A stretch of DNA of 11,849 nt, taken from Bacteroidales bacterium UBA5762. GTDB lineage: Bacteria; Bacteroidota; Bacteroidia; Bacteroidales; TTA-H9. The notes under the pieces were generated by a model, which worked only from the letters and a program-made list of their open reading frames with translations, had not been told where the DNA came from and made no database searches. Made by a program: the position numbers and the translations under genes. The stretch spans positions 22,665 to 34,513 of the forward strand of contig DIEY01000101.1 in assembly GCA_002418865.1 (NCBI GenBank), in the 5' to 3' direction. Below are positions 7,354 to 11,849 of this stretch, one piece after another. Positions within the stretch are counted from its first letter, which is position 1. Each line of letters opens with the position of its first letter.

Positions 7354-7629
7354 TTAATATCCATATTCGATTCGAAAATCATTATATCCTGTAGGCGGGC
7401 ATTCGTTGACAATCATCTGGGTAATATGGGCCAGGGGAGGTCCTTGCCTGCATTTTTCCAAAAATAATTCCATGTTCTTTGGCTCACCTTCGGCTTCTAT
7501 ATAAACCCTGCCATCGGGAAGGTTTTTGATGATTCCCTTGATTTGCAGTTCATGGGCGGTTCTTACAATGTAATACCTGAATCCAACTCCTTGAACTCGT
7601 CCTGAAATAGTTATCTGCAACGAGGTCAT
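7354..7629 (-). CDS. acyP: Acylphosphatase (canonical)
   Basis: A 91-aa single-domain enzyme that hydrolyses acyl phosphates to carboxylate and phosphate in the cytoplasm. The phosphate-binding loop GRVQGVGFR (10-18) carries catalytic R18, and N36 of KGIIKNLPDG (31-40) is the catalytic asparagine. The motif VYIEAEG and the GPPLAHIT segment are also typical. Length matches the family. The ATG start at 7627-7629 directly precedes the first strand. The gene lies 54 nt after the DUF2779 gene on the same strand with no promoter seen between, so it may be the last gene of the nuclease operon. A second acylphosphatase-like gene lies at the right of the window. Confidence 0.95.
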   Translation of the reverse strand: MTSLQITISGRVQGVGFRYYIVRTAHELQIKGIIKNLPDGRVYIEAEGEPKNMELFLEKCRQGPPLAHITQMIVNECPPTGYNDFRIEYGY

Positions 7630-7683
7630 TCTTTAGGGTTTATTAATGTAAAATTAAATTTCCTCAAATATTTGTTCATCTTT

Positions 7684-9102
7684 TTAATTCGTATCTTGTT
7701 CGATGAGTCGGGTTACGTATAAATATAACTCTCTAAGCAGGAATAAGTGCTTTTTTAAGTGATTTTGAATTTCTTCAGAGTTATATTTTCCTTTTGCAGA
7801 TTCACCTGACCATGCCCTAATGGCTTCTTCATCATTCATTACTGCGAGTTCTCCATTCAGAATACCTAATTTTGTGGCTATATTCTCGGGTGTCTTTTCA
7901 TCGAGATAAAAAGGTAAATAAAGGCTTTCTGATTGATAAACGTTTTCGAGATTAAGGATTGGAAAGTCAAAATCGAGCTGATGTAGATAATAATCGGTAG
8001 TTTTCCCCCAAAATATCAATAAGTCTTGTTTATCGAGAAAATATTGCAGTTGCTGAGCTATTTCGAAAAAAGTTCCGTATGGATTACTGAATTTACCTTC
8101 AATAAATTTTCCATCTTCTTTTAATGCCATCCAAGCTATGGGCAGAGGCTCGAAAGGACGTGTTCCTGCAAGACGCGGTATGGCATTTTCAATGAATAAG
8201 ATTTTTAGATAAACTTGCTGCTTCGCTGAATAAAATATTTTCTGTAGTTCAGATGATTGATACTTGGGTTTACCACTTATTCTCGCTTCGATTTCCATTT
8301 TCAAAAGTTTATTGTCGTTTCCTTCCAAGGGGATTTGGGAAATGGAAGTAAATCCTTCTGATGCCAGACGAAATCTGGATTGTAGGTCAATGCTATTAAG
8401 ATAGAGGGGGCTATCTTCGGGCACCGATTTCCAGCATAAGCCTCTAAAATCGCAGGGATACGGTAAATAACAGTGAGGTCCTATGGCAACTTCGGGCGAC
8501 TTATTGGCGTTGACAGCTGCCTTGGCTTCTGGAATCTTAAACTTAATAAATTCTTGTTGCTGAATGACTTCTGAAGTAATATCGTCAAAAACAAAAAAAT
8601 CCTCTGGCCGGATTTCTCCTCCAGGATAAACATAATTTTTGTTGACATGAAGAATAAAAGTATGAGAAGGAGTGAATCCAGCTCCATTCAGAACATAATA
8701 TTGCAGGGCAGCATCGAGGATATAGGTGGGAGATACGTTTAAAGAACCTTTTACTTCATACATATTTATTTCTCCATTTTCTAAGACGATGATATCAGGA
8801 AGAACGCGTATGCCATCATATTCGAAAACGGCTTCGTAAAGTATTTTTGCTCCTCCTAAGATCAGCTCAGCAGTTTTTGCAGCAGCTTTTGCATAAGCTC
8901 CTGGATACTTTGGTGAGCAATCAATGCCGTTAGGGAAAAGCTTCCAAGCTAAATATCCAATTTCGTGTCCTCTCTCGAATTTATTTAGCTGGCGTGCTTC
9001 TAAATGATCTCTCAAAAACGGCCTATTCTTGTTTAAATAAATCGATTTAAGACATTGCACCGCCCTAATGAAAGTTGATTTGGATAATTCCGTCTTGGCC
9101 AT
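7684..9102 (-). CDS. DUF2779 protein: Cas4/RecB-like Fe-S PD-(D/E)XK nuclease plus decayed DEDD domain
   Basis: A 472-aa two-part protein. Residues 1-225 form a Cas4/RecB-like PD-(D/E)XK nuclease domain: SKSTFIRAVQC with C17, RGHEIG (H46), YEAVF (E90), LPD (D103) and YEVKG (E116, K118). A cysteine cluster C211, C217, C223 together with C17 should bind a 4Fe-4S cluster, as in Cas4 and AddB. Residues 295-472 align by eye with the DUF2779 part, which in full-length relatives carries a DEDD-type exonuclease fold beginning L-D-F-E. Here that motif is ILFIEN (301-306), so the first Asp is F303. The late YC..D motif is replaced by KHLFLLREL. It starts 17 nt after the DEDDy exonuclease gene, so the two are very likely co-expressed. 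Likely role is DNA processing in repair or defence; this is inference. The nuclease family call is good; the decayed C-terminus needs an alignment. Confidence 0.82.
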   Translation of the reverse strand: MAKTELSKSTFIRAVQCLKSIYLNKNRPFLRDHLEARQLNKFERGHEIGYLAWKLFPNGIDCSPKYPGAYAKAAAKTAELILGGAKILYEAVFEYDGIRVLPDIIVLENGEINMYEVKGSLNVSPTYILDAALQYYVLNGAGFTPSHTFILHVNKNYVYPGGEIRPEDFFVFDDITSEVIQQQEFIKFKIPEAKAAVNANKSPEVAIGPHCYLPYPCDFRGLCWKSVPEDSPLYLNSIDLQSRFRLASEGFTSISQIPLEGNDNKLLKMEIEARISGKPKYQSSELQKIFYSAKQQVYLKILFIENAIPRLAGTRPFEPLPIAWMALKEDGKFIEGKFSNPYGTFFEIAQQLQYFLDKQDLLIFWGKTTDYYLHQLDFDFPILNLENVYQSESLYLPFYLDEKTPENIATKLGILNGELAVMNDEEAIRAWSGESAKGKYNSEEIQNHLKKHLFLLRELYLYVTRLIEQDTN

Positions 9103-9119
9103 ATTGCATCACATTTCCC

Positions 9120-9824
9120 TTAGTCGATTATAATTACCTGATCGTCAGTAGGTGAGGGGAGTCCTTTTATTTTGCAAAAAACTCGAGCTAACGTTAAAAC
9201 ATCATTTTGGCAGTACCGTACTATTCGTTTCAAATCATTATCAATATAATAAACCGAAGCCACCTGGCTGCCATCTATATCTCCCTTTGGCGAAGGAATG
9301 TTGAAAAGCGCTGATAAAAGGGCCAGACTTGTATAATGTTTATAATCACCAAACTTCCACATCTCCATGGTATCTATAAAACTCGTTTCCCATGGTTTTT
9401 TCCCCGAATTGTCGAAAATATCGGGCAATGAAATCTCATTCACCAACATGCGTCGTGAAATGTAAGGAAAATCGAATTCCTTCCCATTATGGGCAGCAAG
9501 TTGATAAGGCTGAGAACTGTACATTCTTTCGATCATGATTTTGAAATCTTCGAGTAAAATCTTCTCATCATCTCCATAAAATGATTTAATCCGAAACATA
9601 TTCTGATGGAAAAAACCTGTCGAAATACAGATAATTTTTCCGAACTCTGCATAAATTCCTGCTTTAGGAAATAAGGAGCGAGGCGTATCTTCGGGAGATA
9701 ATTTAATGTAATTTGTCTTATGATCCCATAAGCGTCTGAAATCATCGGTCATGTCGTCGTAATTGGCCCAGCGAGGCACGGTTTCTATATCGAGGAAAAG
9801 AATCTTTTCTGCTGTCACTTGCAT
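9120..9824 (-). CDS. DEDDy 3'-5' exonuclease, PolB-exo2 type
   Basis: A 234-aa stand-alone exonuclease related to the proofreading domain of family B DNA polymerases (DNA_pol_B_exo2-like). All active-site motifs are present: Exo I FLDIET (D12, E14), Exo II AHNGKEFDFP (D118) and Exo III YCQND (Y204, D208), which makes it the DEDDy subtype. No polymerase or other domain is attached, and there is no signal peptide. It is the first gene of a likely operon with the DUF2779 nuclease (17 nt downstream) and perhaps acylphosphatase. Its upstream region of 72 nt is shared with the divergent mnmD; no clear minus-strand TAnnTTTG was found in it. It likely trims single-stranded 3' ends of DNA, though RNA cannot be excluded. 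The ATG at 9822-9824 leads straight into the first strand. Confidence 0.92.
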   Translation of the reverse strand: MQVTAEKILFLDIETVPRWANYDDMTDDFRRLWDHKTNYIKLSPEDTPRSLFPKAGIYAEFGKIICISTGFFHQNMFRIKSFYGDDEKILLEDFKIMIERMYSSQPYQLAAHNGKEFDFPYISRRMLVNEISLPDIFDNSGKKPWETSFIDTMEMWKFGDYKHYTSLALLSALFNIPSPKGDIDGSQVASVYYIDNDLKRIVRYCQNDVLTLARVFCKIKGLPSPTDDQVIIID

Positions 9825-9884
9825 TATATTTTAATGAAAGTAAAATTATAATATTTTGAAGAATTTTCGTTCTCAAAACCCATC

Positions 9885-9892
9885 TAATTTTG
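9885..9892 (+). promoter_or_regulatory. -7 box immediately before mnmD
   Basis: TAATTTTG is a perfect TAnnTTTG match ending 4 nt before the ATG at 9897. If used, transcription would start at or near the ATG, giving a leaderless mRNA. No TTG is at the -33 distance. A weaker alternative, ATATTTTG at 9851-9858, would give a leader of about 30 nt. Confidence 0.4.
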
Positions 9893-9896
9893 CATT

Positions 9897-10595
9897 ATGT
9901 ACATCCCCGGCTTCAACAAGGTAATCGAACCTAAGCTATTAACGACTCAGGATGGCTCCAAAACATTGTGGATAGAGGAATTTAATGAGCCTTATCATTC
10001 AATTTATGGTGCTATAGAAGAATCCTTGCATGTATTCATTCATGCTGGACTTGGAAATGTAGATCATCAAAAGCAGAATTTACAAATATTGGAAGTTGGA
10101 TTGGGTACCGGACTCAACGCCTTATTAGCCTGGGATTATGCACGCCAACATCATCTATCAATACATTATCTTGGTGTAGAACCTTTTCCTCCTGCCACTT
10201 CAATTCTGCTTCAGCTCGATTATCCTTCCTATTGTCAATCGAATGAGGCACAAAAAGCTTATGCTAAGATTCTTTCCGCTTTTCATCAAACTGAAGAAAG
10301 TCGCATAGATGATTTATTTTGGCTGAAGGTGATTCAAGATGATTACAGAAAGATTTCCTATCCGGCTGAATCTTATGACTGTATTTTCTTTGATGCCTTT
10401 CGACCCGACATAGTTCCTGAGTTATGGGAAACGCATGCTTTACAGATTTTATATGATGCACTTGCCTACAATGGGGTTTTGGTGACCTATAGTGCTAAGG
10501 GACAGGTGAGAAGAAACCTGCATTCATGCGGATTTTTAATCGAAAAATTACCTGGTCCTCGCGGGAAGAGAGAAATAACACTGGCAAGAAAATGA
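9897..10595 (+). CDS. mnmD: tRNA (mnm5s2U34)-methyltransferase MnmD
   Basis: A 232-aa SAM-dependent methyltransferase of the DUF752/Methyltransf_30 family. It is equivalent to the N-terminal methyltransferase domain of MnmC and converts nm5(s2)U34 to mnm5(s2)U34 in tRNA anticodons. The SAM loop is LEVGLGTGLNAL (65-76). The family motif DAFRP (166-170) is followed by PELW, and the C-terminal signature GFLIEKLPGPRGKREI is clear. It lacks the FAD-dependent oxidase half of bifunctional MnmC, which is the usual stand-alone arrangement outside Proteobacteria. The ATG start gives the normal N-terminus (YIPGFNKVIEPKLL.TQDGS.TLW). Its TGA overlaps the ATG of the NUDIX gene (ATGA), so the two are coupled. 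It is divergent from the exonuclease operon. Confidence 0.92.
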   Translation: MYIPGFNKVIEPKLLTTQDGSKTLWIEEFNEPYHSIYGAIEESLHVFIHAGLGNVDHQKQNLQILEVGLGTGLNALLAWDYARQHHLSIHYLGVEPFPPATSILLQLDYPSYCQSNEAQKAYAKILSAFHQTEESRIDDLFWLKVIQDDYRKISYPAESYDCIFFDAFRPDIVPELWETHALQILYDALAYNGVLVTYSAKGQVRRNLHSCGFLIEKLPGPRGKREITLARK

Positions 10596-11074
10596 TGATG
10601 AATATGGATAAACCAAAACTACAAGGATTTAATATTCGGGTGTATGGAATATACATGCAAGCCAATTCTGTTTTAGTTACCGATGAGTTTCGTCTTGGCC
10701 TAAGAATGACGAAGTTTCCGGGTGGCGGGCTTGAGCTTGGCGAGGGTGTAATCGACTGTCTTCGTCGTGAAATAAAGGAAGAATTGCATCAAGAACCCGT
10801 TATTCTGCAACATTTCTATACTACCGATTTTTTTCAGCGAGCCTTACTGGTTGAACCACCTTCTCAATTGATTTCCATTTATTATTTCATGGATTTGCCT
10901 TTCCCCAACTTAATCCCTCTTTCCATAAAACCTTTCGACTTTCCCCATGTCGAAGAAGGAGCACAAAGCTTTAGGTTATTAAAACTCGATGAATCATTCG
11001 AAGCAATGACTTTTCCCATTGATCGTCATGTGTGGAAGTTGTTGCAGAAAACTTTCCTTAAAGGTAAGAATTAG
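10592..11074 (+). CDS. NUDIX hydrolase, slightly atypical Nudix box
   Basis: A 160-aa hydrolase of the NUDIX fold. The Nudix box runs from G45 to about Q67: G-x5-E (GGLELGE), seven residues, then REIKEE (R59, E60, E63, E64). The metal-binding glutamates are intact. The usual Gly after the EE is His66, so the box is slightly non-canonical. The substrate is not evident; nucleotide-diphosphate derivatives are the family norm. The frame stays open upstream to an ATG at 10526 inside mnmD, but the start chosen is the ATG at 10592 that overlaps the mnmD stop. ATGs at 10595, 10598 and 10604 are close alternatives. Family N-termini begin near NIRVYGIY, which supports the late start. It converges with the next gene: stop codons overlap by 4 nt, leaving no room for a separate terminator. 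Confidence 0.88.
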   Translation: MMMNMDKPKLQGFNIRVYGIYMQANSVLVTDEFRLGLRMTKFPGGGLELGEGVIDCLRREIKEELHQEPVILQHFYTTDFFQRALLVEPPSQLISIYYFMDLPFPNLIPLSIKPFDFPHVEEGAQSFRLLKLDESFEAMTFPIDRHVWKLLQKTFLKGKN

Positions 11075-11346
11075 CGATGTTGAATCTCGAAGGTTTGAAA
11101 ACCTTTCACTTCACCCTCCGTAAAATCAACATTAGTGATTTGAGTTCCCAAAGGCCCTTTTTTGCACCATGCTATGAATTCTTCGAGTCCTTTTTCTTCG
11201 CCTTCGGCTTCTATAAAAACACAATCGCTCAATTGTCGCCTAACATATCCGGTAATATTTAACTGCAAAGCCTTAGCCATGATAGAAAAACGAAAACCTT
11301 CTATCTGGCTTTCATAATATAAAGTGATATCGTAATGCTTTACCAT
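11071..11346 (-). CDS. Acylphosphatase-like protein with degenerate active site
   Basis: A 91-aa protein with the acylphosphatase fold pattern: GFRFSIMAKALQLNITGYV, VFIEAEG, GLEEFIAWCKKGPLGTQITNV, then FEI at the end. It differs from the enzyme at key places. The loop GRVQGVGFR is YESQIEGFR here; R19 is kept but the glycine-rich phosphate loop is gone. The catalytic Asn of GWVRN is R37 (GYVRR), and the following DG is DC. It is therefore probably inactive as an acylphosphatase, or has another binding role. The reading frame is intact and the length normal, so it is not an obvious pseudogene. The canonical paralogue lies at 7354-7629. The ATG is at 11344-11346, with a -7 box upstream. The 3' end overlaps the convergent NUDIX gene by 4 nt. 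Confidence 0.82.
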   Translation of the reverse strand: MVKHYDITLYYESQIEGFRFSIMAKALQLNITGYVRRQLSDCVFIEAEGEEKGLEEFIAWCKKGPLGTQITNVDFTEGEVKGFQTFEIQHR

Positions 11347-11380
11347 CTATATAAATTGTTTGATCATGAATTTGACCTTA

Positions 11381-11388
11381 CAAAAATA
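11381..11388 (-). promoter_or_regulatory. -7 box upstream of the degenerate acylphosphatase gene
   Basis: The minus-strand sequence TATTTTTG fits TAnnTTTG and lies 35 nt before the ATG, giving a leader of about 25-30 nt. No TTG at the -33 spacing is evident in this AT-rich stretch. Confidence 0.4.
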
Positions 11389-11483
11389 TAGATATATTAT
11401 CATTAAACATATCTAAAAGGTTTTTATAAAGATTGTAGCTTTGCTCCTTTGCCCATCTAACAGTCCATCACACTTGTATTAGG

Positions 11484-11849
11484 TTACTCACTCAGTCGGC
11501 GGGTAATCATTTTTTTGGTCAGATCGAAAAGTTGTTGTGGTGAGAACCGCCTCCATGGAATCTCACTGAAACGTCCTCCAAAAAGCATGTAATTATCGAG
11601 CCGTGCATGCATGAATTCTTGAACAACGTGCTCGCGAAAATTCAACCCAATGATGTATCCATCTTCAATTTCATCAAACCATTCTTGATAATAATCGTCG
11701 GTGTCGCTATGATAATTAAGCACGTTTTCTCCTATCAAAATAAAATATCTAATTCCTTCGGCAGTAAGTAAATCAATTACATTTCGTTTCAAAAACATAA
11801 TATCATTATTGATGCAGTCGTTCCATTCTCCTAACATTTCAATTATACA
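11484..11849 (-). CDS. Conserved-looking protein of unknown function, 5' end cut by window edge
   Basis: At least 117 aa and probably more: the frame is open to the right edge, with four further codons (C-I-I-E) before the ATG at 11835-11837, so the true start may be outside the window. I do not recognise a named family. The visible part is acidic and aromatic, with FLKRNVIDLLTAEGIRYFILIGENVLN, a YHSDTDDYYQEWFDEIEDGYIIGLNF segment, FREHVVQEF and a final PWRRFSPQQLFDL. There is no membrane helix. The dense pattern of D, E, Y and W suggests a folded cytoplasmic protein, not a random frame. It could be the C-terminal half of a protein of about 200 aa. The gap to the next gene is 137 nt. No output or catalytic motif is evident. 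Confidence 0.65.
   Translation of the reverse strand, partial: CIIEMLGEWNDCINNDIMFLKRNVIDLLTAEGIRYFILIGENVLNYHSDTDDYYQEWFDEIEDGYIIGLNFREHVVQEFMHARLDNYMLFGGRFSEIPWRRFSPQQLFDLTKKMITRRLSE

Noticed and set aside
8481..8687. 68-codon minus-strand frame inside the DUF2779 gene
   Set aside because: It is an out-of-frame shadow of a well-supported coding region with no domain pattern.
7684..9102. CRISPR adaptation gene (cas4)
   Set aside because: The nuclease domain is Cas4-like, but no repeats, cas1 or cas2 are present and the C-terminal DUF2779 part is not found in Cas4.
10526..10591. Upstream N-terminal extension of the NUDIX gene
   Set aside because: It overlaps the conserved C-terminus of MnmD in another frame, and the extra residues (MRIFNRKITWSSREE) do not look like NUDIX sequence; the ATG overlapping the mnmD stop is more likely.
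11436..11443. Plus-strand TAGCTTTG, a -7 box match
   Set aside because: No plus-strand gene follows and no TTG is at -33; a small antisense RNA cannot be excluded but is unsupported.

Overview
The window looks like a chromosomal segment of a Bacteroidota (Bacteroidetes) bacterium. Three things point there: a Bat (Bacteroides aerotolerance) gene cluster in the usual order, no recognisable Shine-Dalgarno sequences before most starts, and several upstream boxes matching the phylum's -7 promoter element TAnnTTTG. The DNA is AT-rich and densely coding. No rRNA, tRNA, CRISPR array, transposase or phage gene was seen, and no stretch above 300 bases lacks a gene. The longest gaps are 5837-6015, 7192-7353, 11347-11483 and 3798-3914.

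Region 1 (about 32-5890, minus strand; transcription runs right to left) is the Bat cluster: MoxR-type AAA+ ATPase, DUF58 protein, a single-pass membrane protein with a signal peptide (DUF4381-like), BatA, BatB and BatC. BatD and BatE, which usually follow, would lie past the left edge. The MoxR ATPase is expected to act as a chaperone-like partner of VWA proteins. DUF58, BatA and BatB all keep MIDAS metal-binding residues. By the positive-inside rule the BatA and BatB VWA domains face the periplasm, as should the TPR protein BatC. A complete promoter match (TTG-N20-TAATTTTG) lies just upstream of moxR. A 117-base gap with a possible internal promoter may split the cluster into moxR-DUF58 and batX-A-B-C.

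Region 2 (6016-7353, minus strand) holds a DUF302 gene and a six-TM membrane protein. The latter resembles the sensor half of a nucleotide cyclase or similar signalling protein but stops where the output domain should begin. Its leader can form a long interrupted hairpin.

Region 3 (7354-9824, minus strand) is a compact likely operon: a DEDDy 3'-5' exonuclease (PolB-exo2 type), a DUF2779 protein with a Cas4/RecB-like Fe-S PD-(D/E)XK nuclease domain and an apparently decayed exonuclease domain, and a canonical acylphosphatase. The nuclease pair is the best candidate here for an undescribed system.

Region 4 (9897-11074, plus strand) is mnmD (tRNA wobble-uridine methyltransferase) translationally coupled to a NUDIX hydrolase. 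It converges, with overlapping stop codons, on a second acylphosphatase-like gene (11071-11346, minus) that has lost catalytic residues. At the right edge is the 3' part of a conserved-looking protein of unknown function (11484-11849, minus).
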